A DNA stretch of 64,000 nt, taken from assembly GCA_029641185.1 (NCBI GenBank), contig JAPWGK010000009.1, positions 1,460,938-1,524,937 on the forward strand, read 5' to 3'. The DNA is from Pseudofabraea citricarpa. Its lineage: Eukaryota > Ascomycota > Leotiomycetes > Helotiales > Dermateaceae. Positions 22,033-34,400 of the stretch are shown piece by piece. The stretch's first letter is position 1. Each line of letters opens with the position of its first letter. The notes beneath the pieces were generated by a model, which made no database searches, was not told where the DNA came from, and was given only the letters and a program-made list of their open reading frames with translations. The translations under genes were made by a program, and so were the position numbers.

Positions 22033-22735
22033 GGTGATGTGATTGTTGAGCTGCTACAACGTCAATTGGCTTCAGATTGTGTAGAAAAGTGCGGATACCA
22101 GAGATAAGTCTGTAGGAAGTGCGCAACTTATAATAAATGATTGTGTGTCACAAATTTACCTTGGTCACCTTTGTAAACTTTTTGACTCATGTGCCCCATT
22201 GGATATGCAATGCAGAACTCGCTGCCTTGTATTGGCCTGAACCTTGAAGGCTGGGTTTTGTGGAGACAGATTGCGGGTCTTCAGATAAGCCCAGATAGAC
22301 TTCACTTTGACATTTTGTGGTGGCGATGACGAGTATTTATCCATCTGTCAGAGCTCTACTGTACAGTAGTAGAAAGTCTTTCATAGTAGATTACACAGTA
22401 GCAGACCTGTCACTTCATCCACGTTTTTCCGTACCTGAGCACTTGAGGGTTCCTGAGTTTCCCTGTCACATCTGCCCCTCAAAGAAAGATCTGCGTTTTA
22501 GCGTTTCTTGCGCCACTTCTAGTTCGTCCTGCCCCAGCTTTCCAGCTTCCAGCTTTGCTACCAACTTCAACCAACATCCTCAACCCGCCATCAACAACCC
22601 TCATCACAACCACATCTTCTCAGATTAGACCTCTACTCACAACATTGCGGAGGAACATAGATCTCCCACAGCTCTCGAGCTGGACTTTGAGAGCCTTCAT
22701 ACTTACAAGCGCAAACAAACCCTTCCACCTCGATC
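22033..22735. promoter_or_regulatory. Divergent upstream region of argB and the Tag1-like gene
   Basis: About 700 bp between two divergent starts. TGACTCA (22183-22189), a perfect Gcn4/CpcA-type site for cross-pathway control of amino acid synthesis, lies about 150 bp upstream of argB. The plus-strand side is C-rich towards 22,735, like a fungal 5' leader. Confidence 0.55.
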
Positions 22736-25600
22736 ATGTCCGACAATCCGACATCACCGCTGCTTGGCAGCTCTGATCGACCTACGTCAACTCACTCGAA
22801 TCATTCAAATCACTCGAGCCATTCTCACGAATCTCAGCCGTTGCTATCCAGCGCAGATGGCGCTCCTAGATATGACGGCGACAACCAAAATGCGAACCCG
22901 AGAATACCTTCCCCAGCTGCAACATCATTGCGCACACTGCAAAGCCAAGGCCGCACACCAGGCAAAGGTGGACGACGATGGCCCAGCTTCATTGCCATCA
23001 CAATACTTGGATTGGTGATTGTGGCCATTATAGGCGGCGTATTTTTTGCGCCTGTTGTCGCGGAAGAATATGCCAAGGAATCTGTTGTTATCGAGCCAAC
23101 AAACCTGTCGATCCACTCATTCACACCAACGGGGGTTAGAGCGAGAGTGCAAGCCAACTTCAAGATGGATGCTTCGAGGGTGAAGAACAAGTCTGTACGA
23201 AATCTTGGCCGTTTCGGTACTTGGATCGCAAAAAAAGTTGAAAGCAAAGAATCGCAAGTCGAGGTTTACCTTCCAGAATATGGCAACGTCCTAATTGGCA
23301 CTGCTGCCATACCACCAGTTGTTGTTGATATTCGTAATGGCCGTACCAACGAGATTGATTTCCTCGCAGACCTAGAACCTGGTGATATAGATGGGATTCG
23401 ACGAGTGGCTAATGATTGGCTCGAGGGCCGGCTTGGTCAAATTCGAATTTTAGGGAAGGCAGATGTTGCCTTAAAATCTGGTCTTATTTCACTCGGGTCG
23501 CAAGCCATCTCCGAATCTCTCGTTTTTGAAGGTCAATCACTCTATCGCTCTTTTGCCTCCCTTTACTTCGGGGAGAAATCATTTGCGAGGTCATGAGAAT
23601 ATTCTGGTCGTGTCATCAGAGGCTGGTCAGTAGTCTGATATTGCACCTGACGACCAGTAGTACTCCGTGTCTACTTGCGAAACCGAATTAAATCATGAGA
23701 GCTTCCACTGACATCTCTTCAGGCAATGAACTCCCAGCCATCCCAGCGTATAATATCACGCGCCTCAACTTCCGAGAAGTTCCTATTTCAACAGGTGGTC
23801 ACCGTGGTATGGCCGCAGATGTGTCTATTACTTTCTTCAACAATTACCCCGTCAAACTCACCATTCCCCCTCTTGGATTTGATATACTTGTCCCGAATTG
23901 CGGGCCCAGCGATGAATATATCCGTCTTGCAGATGCTACGACTGCCACGATAAACGTGGAGCCAAACTCACTGGTGAAGGTTGATGTTGGCGGCATTGTT
24001 CGGGAAGTTCCAAAGACTCTACTCAAGACATGCCCACACTCGCACTCTTCGCCTCTGGATCTCCTTCTGGACGACTACATCCATGGCAACGATACCACAA
24101 TTTTCGTCCGCGGATCTAATGCACCCTCGGCGGACACCCCCCAGTGGATAAGCCAGCTTATTTCAAGCGTCACAGTACCTGTGCCTTTTCCTGGCCACAC
24201 TTTCGACCAGCTAATCAAAAATTTCTCATTGACGGACACTGATTTCAGCCTTCCCAGTCCCTGGGCAGATCCTGATTCTGATGAGTCGAAGCCTAGGATA
24301 TCAGCCAATATTCAAGTCCTTACTGCTTTACCGAAAGAGATGAACTTCGACCTCAACGTGACGCGAGTTCGCGCTACCTCAGATGTTTTCTACAAAGGCA
24401 AGAAATTCGGCGAGCTCAATCTGAAGAAGTGGCAGAACGCCACATCCAAACGAGTAAAGCCCGAGGATGATGATGGTGCTTCTCTTCTTATAGAATCATG
24501 GATTAAAAAGGCACCCTTGGACGTCACAGACGACGATGTGTTCACTGACGTGCTTCAAGCACTACTTTTCGGTAGTGATGGGAAGAATATATCACTCAAG
24601 ATCGCTGCTCTTGTTGACGTGGAGGTGTCGACGGTTCTTGGCGAGTTTGTCATCAAGGAGCTGCCTGCGGAAGGGGCTGTTCCTGTGAAACGTTAGGATG
24701 CCGTCCGTTTCTAAAGTTCAGCGCAACTGCACGGAAGCTGACGAGATTTTTACAGCCATCTCTACCGGGCCTGGGTTTAGAAATCTTAAACCCCAAGTCG
24801 GCGATCTCAACATCCTCAGCACAGGCAAAACTTCTCTTGAAATCCAGGCGAAAGTCAACTTCACCAACCCTACCGAATACACTGCTCATGTACCTTACAT
24901 TAGTATAAACATCCTCAACAACGGCTCCGTCATCGGTGAAGCAGTAGCAAAAGATATTGAAGTCGTTGCAGGCAACAATACCAATATTCTAGTGGAAGCA
25001 ACTTGGGATCCAACCAAGTTCGGAGGAGAAAAAGCACGCAACATCAGCCGAGAATTGATATCTCAATATATCTCTGGATACAACACAACCTTGACATTCC
25101 AAACTCATGAAGGCTCAATCCCCAATCAGCCGAAACTTGGTAAAGCGTTGAGCAGATTCAAAATCCAGATTCCAACGCCAAAGCTGTCTACTCCTCATAC
25201 AGGAGAAGGAGATGGAGATGATGGGGAGAATAAACCACACTTCATTGAAGATGCCACTTTCCACCTCTTTTCATCAACTGCAACCTTCACTCTTCTCTCA
25301 CCCCTACAACATAGTACAATTTATATAGACAAGATTGATGCTACCGCTTTTTACAACCATACAGAACCTATTGGCAGGATCGACTATGATCTGCCTTTCA
25401 AGGTTCCTCCCGGGTCGAGCGTGAGCCCCAAGTTACCAGTCGATTGGTCGCTGGATTCTGTTGGCTATGATGCTGTTCGTAAGGCCTTGGGAGGGACATT
25501 GAAACTAGATGCTAAAGGCAATGTCACCGTCAGACTTGGACAGTGGAGCGAAACGGTGTGGTATACCGGCGGCGGTATTGGTGCAAGTGTTAGGTTGTAA
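22736..25600 (+). CDS. Tag1-like vacuolar-type membrane protein (DUF3712)
   Basis: A large single-pass membrane protein with LEA2-like lumenal repeats, often labelled pre-rRNA processing protein in fungi and resembling yeast Tag1, a vacuolar protein needed to end autophagy. Three exons join three open frames: 22736-23531, 23723-24691 and 24756-25600, giving 869 residues. The N-terminal 80 residues are Ser/His-rich and cytosolic, followed by a membrane segment at about 82-105. The rest would be lumenal and carries many N-glycosylation motifs. Paired FTNPTEYTAHVPY and FFNNYPVKLTIPP segments are typical of LEA2 folds. The second intron (24692-24755) has a CTGAC branch and TTTTTACAG acceptor and yields a smooth VPVKPISTG join. 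The first donor, GTCAAT, is weak. The Tag1 link is from family memory. Confidence 0.75.
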
Positions 25601-25922
25601 TAAAAGACAGTCGATAGATTATCATGGCGACAATTGGCGTATTGGATATATTCGGGTCTGGCTGGAGTTTCAAATGGGTACGAAAACAGGAGTTTAAGGT
25701 TAGGATCACAGGACCTATCAGCGGTGTAGAAAGTCAAAATACAATAGAAACAACTTTTCAGATATTCTCCCCAAGGCTATAACCCATAGACTTCAGATTC
25801 GACCTTGCTACCATCTTTACCCATGTCCATAGATAAGACGGGGCTTGATATACGCCAACCTGTACAAATTCCCAGTTATATTTTACCACGTGAGTGGGAT
25901 CCCTATCTATTGGTATAACAGC
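25601..25922. other. Intergenic between convergent genes
   Basis: 3' regions of the Tag1-like gene and ILV6. No gene or repeat seen. Confidence 0.5.
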
Positions 25923-26933
25923 TTATCCTGGGGGGAGAGAGCTTGCATCAACAATCTCATCTGCTTCCTTTACCAAATCCTCTCCAGGAGCATACAAAGG
26001 TGATCGAGGAAGAGCCATCAGTCCAGTTCGCTGCGATTCGAGCAATCCGAAAGGTGCGATCAACTTCATAAATGAGTCAATTCTGGTAGGCTTTGCAGAA
26101 CTATAGATAATTAGCTTTATGCAATGCGCGCGCCAACCTCTGGGAACTTACACTTCCACAATACAACTAGTAGTGCTGATATCCAAGACCTTTCCGCCAA
26201 ATTGATGTGTGAAGTAAGTGATAGACTTCAAATGTTCATGCTTGAGTCTCAACGCCTCACTGGCAGCCAATTTGCTGGGGTGGAAATCATCTCTCTGCAA
26301 CATCTCCTCGGCTCTTCTCTGTGCAGATACAGCCTGCTCCTCGTCTGCCTCATATCCTGTAATCTCGTGGTGTTGTTGGAGCTCTTGGAAGTATTCAGGG
26401 CCTAGAATGCAGATTTTGGCAAGCAAAAGTTCACGCTGAACGAGGGGTGCTTGTGTGTAGTCCAAAACAGCCCAAACCGGTACCAAATCCTCGAGTTGGC
26501 GGCGTGCTTGCTCAACGACGCCGTCTTGTCCCGAGAGAACGATGGTCATGCGAGAAAGGTCCTCAATCTCAGTGGAACAGACGACTAGAGAGTCAATGTT
26601 GAAGCCACGGGCAGCAAGAATACCAGAAACACGCGACAAAACTCCAGGCTCATTCTGAACGAGGCAATTAAGGATATGGCGTTTGGGCGGTGCGGCAGAT
26701 GGAGCTGGGGTCTCGTAGAGGATATTGGAGACTGCAGCTTGTGCAGACCATGATGGAGGTGATTCCTGTATCGGAAGTGGTGAGATGCGACGGTGAATAG
26801 CTTTGTAGGCTAATGCTGAGGTTGAAGGTGCTGAAGACTCATATCGTTGGGATTGTCTGGTGAGAGTGACGGCCGACTTGCGATGGAGGGATGTTCGGAT
26901 GGGCAGAGACAAAATAGCTTTTCGAGAAGCCAT
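25923..26933 (-). CDS. ILV6: Acetolactate synthase regulatory (small) subunit
   Basis: The regulatory subunit of acetohydroxyacid synthase, which stimulates the catalytic subunit and confers feedback inhibition by valine in branched-chain amino acid synthesis, in mitochondria. Exons are 26933-26152 and 26100-25923, giving 319 residues. A basic N-terminus with little acid fits a mitochondrial presequence. The ACT domain begins at about 85 with HILNCLVQNEPGVLSRVSG and FNIDSLVV. A second regulatory domain runs through RELLLAKI and ends with KPTRIDSFMKL. The intron has a GTAAGT donor and phase 2. Fungal ILV6 has an insertion of about 40 residues rich in charged residues between these halves, and it is present here (EADEEQAVSAQRRAEE). 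Confidence 0.96.
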
Positions 26934-27332
26934 TGTGAGATGGGAAATGCCTTGGAGGCACTGAATTGATCAAACAATTGATCTCAGGAAGCTTCTGTGA
27001 GGTCCTGACGCATCAAGGTGGGAGGATTGGAAATTCGAAGCTTTGGACCGATGTCGCTTTGAAAAAGGAACAATCAGTCAAGAGTCACCATTCTAGCGTC
27101 GTTCATTGGTGTGTGAGCGTGACGACGGGTCCGGGGAAGCGCTAGAAGCTACCGGGTGCGCGCAGAATTTCCGGCTGGCCTTTCAGCCTCAAGAATTTGT
27201 TGCTGTGCCTCGTCCTGCTCATCCAGGTCGGTTCACCACCACATTCCCAAAACATAATTTGAGTCGCACTCATTCACACAACCACCGCTCCTCCCAGATC
27301 GCATACGTCTACTGGACGCGACCTGGCCCAAC
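26934..27332. promoter_or_regulatory. Shared divergent 5' region of ILV6 and the KH protein gene
   Basis: 399 bp between the two start codons. It contains AGTCAAGAGTCACC near 27076-27089, two half-site-like TGACT words for bZIP factors on the minus strand, weak as a Gcn4-type signal. No gene fits. Confidence 0.4.
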
Positions 27333-29397
27333 ATGGACGATACTGAACGTCGCACAGCAAAGCGCTCGCGATTCGACCAGACTGAGCCTGAGCCAAAGAG
27401 AGCCTCGCGATTTGACAGGCGCTCACGATCCCCTCCGGCAAGAAAGCATGAGGGCAGACGCAGCAGAAGTCCTCTTTCTGGAAGTCCTGCTACAGAGTCA
27501 GCAAAGAAGAGTGGCATTGACCCAGCTGCCGCCGCAGGTTGGTTTCCTTCCCTGCCACAAAGATTCCATTCACATCACTAATACAAGTACAGCTGCTGCC
27601 GCCGCCAAGATTAATGCGCAACTTCAGGCCAAGAAGGGCGTCCAGCATGTCGATGTTCCTCCTATTCGATCGGTATACAAGTCTGGTTAAGGGAAGTCGG
27701 TTGAATGCTGACTGTATATAGGCCATGAGTCCTCCCGGCAAATCAGCCTCGCCTGCAGCATCTGGAGCAGGTAATAATAGCGTTGGTACAGTTAATGGTG
27801 AGATGTATATCGCAGATGGCGATTATATCAGAGATATCGAGGTCAACGATCTTCGTAACCGCTACACACTGACTAAAGGCTCTACTCAAAAGATGGTAAA
27901 TACTCCTTGTGTTAAATTCCACTGATACATCAGGCTCTTCTTGATAGGTCTAGCAAGATCTCATTCTCCTTATAATTTCCTATGAAATCTTGTGTGGAGA
28001 CTTTCAAGCTTACCTGAAGCGCGATAGCATTCATTCAAAATCCCTCTTTGGCATCTGCTGACCTCCGCTGCGTGACATCTAGATTAAGGAAGAAACCGGC
28101 GCTGGTACGCTTTACCTACACCAACTTACGTTTTAGAGAGAATTACATATTGACTTTTCAAGATGTCACCACGCGTGGAAATTACTACCCCGACAAGAGT
28201 ATGGCAACGGCTGCGGTATGTGATTTCCTCCCTTGTTGGCTGAGCAAAGTCGCTAATTCCTTCTCAGAACCCGCCACTCTATCTCCATGTCACAAGCACA
28301 TCGAAGCGAGGACTTGAGCAAGCAGTTCAGAAGATCGAAGAACTTATGAAACAGGAATTACCTAATCTAGTTGACGAACGCCGTTTCCGAAGACGTGAGC
28401 CAGAAGCAGTTGAAAGAGACGAGTATGGCAGAGTGAGTAAAATTTTGGCAATTGACAGTTTACGACTAATTCAAATTAATAGCGCAAATGGCCAGAGGAG
28501 AAGATTGCTATCGACTTTGAGCCAGTCCCTGGATTTAATCTGCGTGCACAGGTCGTTGGTCATGGAGGGGCTTATGTCAAGCATATTCAACAAGAGACCA
28601 GATGCCGTGTTCAAATTAAAGGTCGCGGTTCCGGCTTCATGGAGCATGGAACTGGCCGTGAAAGTGATGAGGATATGTATCTTCATGTTGCGTAAGCAAT
28701 CTTAATCTGCTCGCCGATTTTGTTTTTGCTGACATTTGATAGTGGTCCTGATCCAAATGAAGTACAAAAGGCCAAGGAGCTTTGTGAGGATCTCTTAAAG
28801 AATGTAAGAGAGCAGTATGAAGAGTTCAAGAACCGCCCACCCCCACAACGTGGCTATGGTGGAAGCACAGGTTATGGAGGAGAGCGAGGCTACGGCGACC
28901 GTGCACCTGATAGATCAAACTCATATGGCGGCGGCGGTGGTGGAAGCGGTTACGGTGGCTATAATTCACCTGCTCCAAACACGCCTGGAGGTGCCATGAG
29001 CCCAACAACTGCACCTGGTGCTAGTGCTGGTGCTGGTAGTCCCTCTACCGCTGACTATACCGCTCAGTATGCCCAATATTATGCTTCTCAAGGCCAAGCA
29101 GATCCATATGCAGCTTATGGTGGTTATGCAGCGTAAGTTGGTTGACCTAGTCTATCGACATCTACTAACGTTGTTCAGGTATGCTCAATACTATCAACAA
29201 TACATGGCTGCAGCTCAAGCAGCACAGCAGCAAGCGCCTCCTGGTGCCCCTGGCTCTGCTCCACCTCCACCTCCCAGTGATGCACCACCAGCCCCTCCTG
29301 GAGGAAGTGGATCATATGGTGCTGTATGTATCTCATAGCTCGATTTTTTATCTTTTGCTGACACTTCTATTAGGTTCCTCCGCCCCCTGGCCTTTAA
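27333..29397 (+). CDS. KH-domain RNA-binding protein, KHDC4/BLOM7-like
   Basis: A putative pre-mRNA splicing factor with two KH-type regions, similar to animal KHDC4 (BLOM7). Ten exons: 27333-27537, 27593-27672, 27722-27895, 28083-28104, 28163-28215, 28268-28432, 28483-28691, 28743-29132, 29179-29323 and 29374-29397, giving 488 residues. The N-terminus is Arg/Ser-rich like SR-related proteins. The first KH region contains KGSTQKMIKEETGADVTTRG; the second has the family core VVGHGGAYVKHIQQETRCRV, with GHGG as the GXXG loop. The C-terminal third is Gly/Tyr-rich, then Pro-rich. Exon 4 is a 22 nt microexon inside the first KH region and the last exon is only 24 nt. The number of introns is much higher than in neighbouring genes. 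SF1/Msl5 was considered, but the KH arrangement fits KHDC4 better. Confidence 0.88.
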
Positions 29398-29536
29398 TTC
29401 TTTAGAAACCCTTTAAACTCAGCAATTTCCATGGGATGGGTAGTTTGTAACCACGATGAGAAATCGTAGTTACTGGATCTTAAATCCTGTAGAAATAACC
29501 AAAATCATGCATGGTGTTATTTGAGGGAGTGGTAGA

Positions 29537-30183
29537 TCAGGTCAACTCAATTCTACTCAACACCTGATTTTCGTCTTCATCCTCGCTTGCCATTTCTTCA
29601 GCATCGGTGTCCTTGAATGTGAGCCTCGAGCCATAAGATATGCATAGCTCCTCGCCTTTTTTAATATGCCGTAAAGTGGTGTATCTAATCAAAAGATTCG
29701 GAACGTCACGTTTCCACCCAATATTTTGATGTAGACTTGAATGGTTGAACATGCTCCCTAATCCTAGTATGACAGCTTGTGTTGTAGAAGGTGGTTTGGC
29801 TGCTCCGGTATCTGCTGCTGTTTCTGAGGGTGCTGTGTATGGCCAGTTGCTATGGTTTTGTCAGTGGTCAATTTGCGTAATATTGTGAAGTAATTACTAG
29901 GTGTAGTTATAGAGATCAGTCTTTCTAATATGCTCTTCATTCTCAACGGGATCTAAGACCAAAACCGGACAGATGTCAAGCAACGTGTGAGCAGCAATAT
30001 CTTGACCTGCAAAAATACCACGTCCTATCAAAATATAACGTCAGAGCATGAAAAAAGGCTGATGCATAATGGGCGAGTCAAACCTTTAGGTGTGTTCATT
30101 ACAAGCACCATACCTTGAGCTCGACTCAACGGAATCCCCTCCTCAGCGCCATCCTCATTGGATTTCTTCTCGAGAGAACCCAT
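29537..30183 (-). CDS. Small SET-domain protein
   Basis: A compact protein formed by a SET methyltransferase domain and little else. Exons are 30183-30084, 30024-29898 and 29849-29537, giving 179 residues. Diagnostic motifs are KGRGIFA at the start of the fold, MFNHSS (the NHS core that closes the active-site knot) and GEELCISYG with the catalytic Tyr near the end. There is no pre-SET or post-SET cysteine cluster, so it resembles the short fungal SET proteins whose substrates are unknown. It could methylate histones or other proteins. Both introns are needed to keep the frame; the second uses GTAATT as donor. An in-frame ATG at 30327 would add 48 residues; I prefer 30183 because it leaves room for a 5' leader before the divergent gene. 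Confidence 0.8.
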
Positions 30184-30372
30184 TGTGTGTAGATATTGTT
30201 CATGTGATTGTGGAAATCTCATGCAAAATTTAGTCGCCTCTCCGAGTTGGCTTCCGAGTCTTATCGATAAGAGAGCGGGGCACGGACAGACAGACTTGAG
30301 GAGCTTCACGGGCATTCCCCCACACAAGCTTCATTGCAGGATGATTTTACCATAAAGAACAAGGTAATGAAC
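30184..30372. promoter_or_regulatory. Very short divergent 5' region (SET gene and TRAPPC13-like gene)
   Basis: Only 189 bp separate the two start codons (45 bp if the SET gene starts at 30327). Promoter elements for both genes must be packed here or overlap the leaders. A tetranucleotide-rich GACAGACAGAC word occurs at about 30283-30293. Confidence 0.5.
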
Positions 30373-31416
30373 ATGGCGCATCAGCGCAACATCTCTACAT
30401 TGGAAGGAGTGAAAGAGAAGCACTCTATATCGTTGAAAGTTCTCAGGCACGTCTCAATCTTTTGCTCCGAGACTCGTGGCACTGAGTAGATTGTGGAATA
30501 TATACTAATTTGAGGGTTTCCGGACAGGCTTTCGAGACCTTCTCTTTCTATTCAGCATCCTCTACCTACCCCATCACCCTCACCTACAGCTAAATATGCC
30601 TCCCCGGCGGCGAGTCTCGCCTACCCAAGTACCAATACGGCTGAGAACTTCATCCTGTCTCCGCTACTCACCCTCCCACCCGCTTTTGGTTCGGCATATG
30701 TAGGAGAGACGTTCAGTTGTACGTTATGTGCGAATAACGAATTGCTTCCCACCTCGGAGCCGGCGAAGACCATAAGCAATGTGCGAATCGAAGCCGAGAT
30801 GAAGATCCCCAGCTCAGGCGATCCCATTGCCCTCGAACTCGGACCCGCCGTCTCAGAAGAGAAAGAGGACGGGGAGCCTTTGAGTTATGAATCAAGTCTC
30901 CAGAAAGTGGTCAACTTTGATTTGAAAGAGGAGGGCAGTCATGTCCTCGCCGTCACTGTGACGTATTCCGAGACAACGCCGACAAGCGGACGGGTACGCA
31001 CATTCAGGAAATTATATCAGTTTGTCTGCAAGGGCTGCATGGTGGTGCGAACCAAATCAGGCGTCTTGCCTTCGGTAAACAAAGATGCTGAGGGGGAGGA
31101 TCTCAGACGCTGGGCTCTGGAGGCACAGCTGGAGAATAGCGGAGAGGAGACTATCACGCTTGACACGGTCAACTTGGCTACAAAGGACGGGTTTCGAGGG
31201 TTCGGCTTGAACTGGACCGAATCTGGGGACTCCGAGAGGCCTGTTCTCAATCCTGGCGATATCCAGCAGGTTTGTTTCGTCGTGGAAGAGACGGCTAGAT
31301 CACCAGAACCAGAGGATGGCAGGTTGATTTTTGGCGTGCTGAATATTGGGTGGAGGGGGAACATGGGCAATAGAGGATTTTTGAGTACAGGTAGCTTAGG
31401 TGCTAGACTAAGGTAA
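30373..31416 (+). CDS. TRAPPC13: TRAPPC13-like protein (DUF974)
   Basis: A subunit-like protein of TRAPP complexes, which tether vesicles and act as Rab GEFs at the Golgi. Two exons fit: 30373-30446 and 30528-31416, giving 320 residues. The first exon codes for HSISLKVLR and the second resumes as LSRPSLSIQHPLP, restoring a conserved TRAPPC13 N-terminal motif across the junction. The core motif LTLPPAFGSAYVGETFSC is followed by a beta-rich domain that ends with GRLIFGVLNIGWRG. The intron (30447-30527) starts with GC, not GT, and has a CTAAT branch site about 20 nt before the CAG acceptor, so it is a GC-AG intron. No GT donor nearby restores the frame as well. Confidence 0.85.
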
Positions 31417-34400
31417 AATTCCGAAGAATGCTTCTGGGGGTTAGATTGCGAAATGAATTAAAGCAATTGATTGTCATTTCTTTTGAATGATTTTGATCTA
31501 CTACGAGAAATGCGGGATTATGATGACCGTGTGTACTTGTTGGATTTTCGTCCTTTTAACGCTTCTTGTCGGTTAACTTTATAATTATGGAACAAGATAA
31601 GAGAGCATATACATAGCATAGTAGGCCTACGGTATTCCTCGTTAGATCCATACTCATAAATTCGCTTCTCGCAATGAGCAGAAGTGCTCTTACTTCTAGT
31701 TAGTTCAAGCAATACTACGAGGAAAGAGTTTTGGGGATGCGTGGGGGAGTTACATATCGGTGGACATTGTCAACATGGCCTTTTGGGTCTTTGTTTGTCT
31801 GCTCGTCTAGGAACCACATAGAAGCCGCCTGTCGCTTACTACCACAGTGTGTCCTACTACAAAACTTGAGGTATACTGAGAGGGGAATTTTAGTGGTGAA
31901 GGTGCACATCGATGGCATGCCTTTCCTCTTCTATTTTCGTACTTAAGAAGTTTATATTGTTTACTGAAAGACAGTACTTAGAAATAATCAAGCAGCTATG
32001 AGTTTTTTGAATGGTACTTGGCTATTCCGAAGCACATGGCAAATACGAATCCCATAAGCACCAAAAGCCATTATTTTCTTACCTAGGTAGTATAATAATT
32101 TCTTAAGCACGTAACTCTTACCTGTTAGCTATCAGCTCAAAGTACATCATACCTCTATTGGAGCTCCAACGTTAGGACGATGACTTGTCAAATTATTAAA
32201 CAAGGTGAGGTAATATGCCTATAATAGTTGCCTACCTATGATTTGATTTGTCAAGTTTGAAGAACACGTCGTACGAATGCCCTTGATCTCCCTTGCCCTC
32301 GGATTGAGGCAATATGCAGTGGACGCGTGTATCTATAATCAGACCCTGTTAAGTCTTTCAATATTGTACCAAAACTTTGCTTTTCCGACCTCGAATTTTT
32401 CCATAATGGGAATCAGCAGCGTGACAGTACATGGTTAACATGTACTTAACAGAATGACCAAATCAAGTAACCTGAATGGGACGGTCGTCGGGTTATTCAG
32501 ATCTATCAAATATCATACCGCCGGCACTTGGTTTAGTATCAATGCGCAGTCCCAAGATCCAGATAGCGGGAATGCTAACCCAAGTCATGTCGCATTTTGT
32601 AATTTCTTGACGTCGGCTCGCGGGTCACTTTGATTGCAGCAACAAGGAAGAATCTCCCAACGTCGGTATTGACACAACCGGTACCAAGTTTTCGTTGCAT
32701 GACGCAAACTGGGGATTATTTTTGGACTGCCGTCTCGTCACTTCTCAGCTGGAGAAAAACGAAAGAAGTGAACTCGGCTAGCGAAAGTAAAGGGGTTCGT
32801 CTGTCCCAGTCCCAGGCCCAGGATCATGTATTCTCTTTAGTGCTTGGGGTGTAGGACAAACTACCCTTTTTCATTTTTTACTCTTTTCCTGGGATTCAAG
32901 GATGAGGCTACTTGTCAGTCGGGCTCGCAGTACCGAAGATAAATAGCAAACTTGCGTCATGTCCCGGCATTGAGGAATTGGGAAAACTTTATTTTTGGCT
33001 CCGCAAGGATAGCCATGAGGAGGGATCACTTGTAGGTCTGAGGAAGGAAAAAAGGAAGGAGTGGGAGATTTATTGGCATGATCTTCAGGGTCGCTTTTCC
33101 CGTTCATCCCTTACTTGCCTCTCCTTCCTTCGCTTACCGGTACTTGCTGGGCTGCAAGTGAGTGAGCCGTGAGCTGAAAATAAACCCGAGTTTGGGGGGA
33201 GATTCCGCTTAGCGATGCTCTCATCTCATCTCGTCTGACCTCCGGTGACAGCTCTGGGCGAGCTACGTAAAGTGCACCAGGCAGAGTTTAGGTTGCAGTA
33301 GCCAGTCGCACAGATGTTTTTTCTTGTTTCCTCCCGCTCTCATGCCTCTCTCTGTGCTTCCCGGTTAGCGGATCTTGCAATCTTGCAGCTTGCATCTCAC
33401 AAGATCTTGTGCTCTCGAGCCCGGAAAGTTTGTGGAGAAACCTTGTTTGCGTGGTCGGTAAAGGTCTCGCGGACTGCTAAGACTCTTGGTCTGAATCTTC
33501 TAGGCCTCCAGCTACAGTAGAGACAGACAGTGATTGTATGGGTTAGGTTTATGAGGATCAGGTGTTGACTCCTAGTACTTCTGTGTAAACTATAGGATAA
33601 AAAACTGGAGATGCCGCTTTCGATATTCTTTATTGCTTTGTTAGCAATTACTAATGAGTTTGGGCTTCGTGGTATTTTGCCAGATTAAAATAGCGACGCT
33701 TCGAAAGTATAATCGGTGCACGGTGGGTGCAGGGAACATTACAGACTTACAGTACCGTACGGTACGGTAGTGACCTCTGTGACTCGGCCGGTAGACCATC
33801 CAGTGGGAAGAAAATTGGTATCGCAAGTGACAAGATAGGTACGATACTCAGAAGTAAGCACCATAATAATTACAAGGTACTGTATCTCGGCAAGGGAGTC
33901 AGCGAGCCCATCAAGCCAGCCGTTGCACTTGTACAACGCTGCAGGCGGAGTCCCTGCAGATGATGCAGCATTAGTTCTTACAACGCGTCAGAAACACGAA
34001 AAAGCGCGCTCTCTCGAGGTTTTGGGATGGTTTTGTTTGCTTCGCCCCGAAAGGTGGGATCCCGAAACAAATGAAGTTATTGTCGAAGATTAAGGGGTTG
34101 GCATCGAGAATGCTCAAGTGGAATAGGGGCTGATGCATCTAGCCGAACAAGGGAATTCGCAGGCCAAGCTTTGGATATGTGACCTCTCTCTTTTTGTCTT
34201 GTTGCTTTTCCCCCTAACCGCTATCTTGCATGCGTTTGTCATGTCGACTACCCTGTTTCTCTGGCCCAGCAGCAGCAGCAGCAGCAGCAACCGGATCTTG
34301 ATAATGCCAAATCACAAAAGCAAACAAGTGAGATGCAAGATCCGATTCATGCAGCGAGAGGAATCGGTGGCCGCTTTATACTGATACGGGCTTTGTGCTT

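Noticed and set aside
23594..23722. Stop codon suggesting a broken gene in the Tag1-like locus
   Set aside because: An intron with a CTGAC branch and CTTCAG acceptor removes it and restores the frame.
24692..24721. Alternative acceptor TTCAG for the same intron
   Set aside because: It would make an intron of only 30 nt, too short for splicing.
24692..24755. Second stop and restart at 24698 in the same locus, taken at first for a frameshift
   Set aside because: A 64 nt intron with CTGAC branch and TTTTTACAG acceptor gives a smooth VPVKPIS join; a frameshift is not needed.
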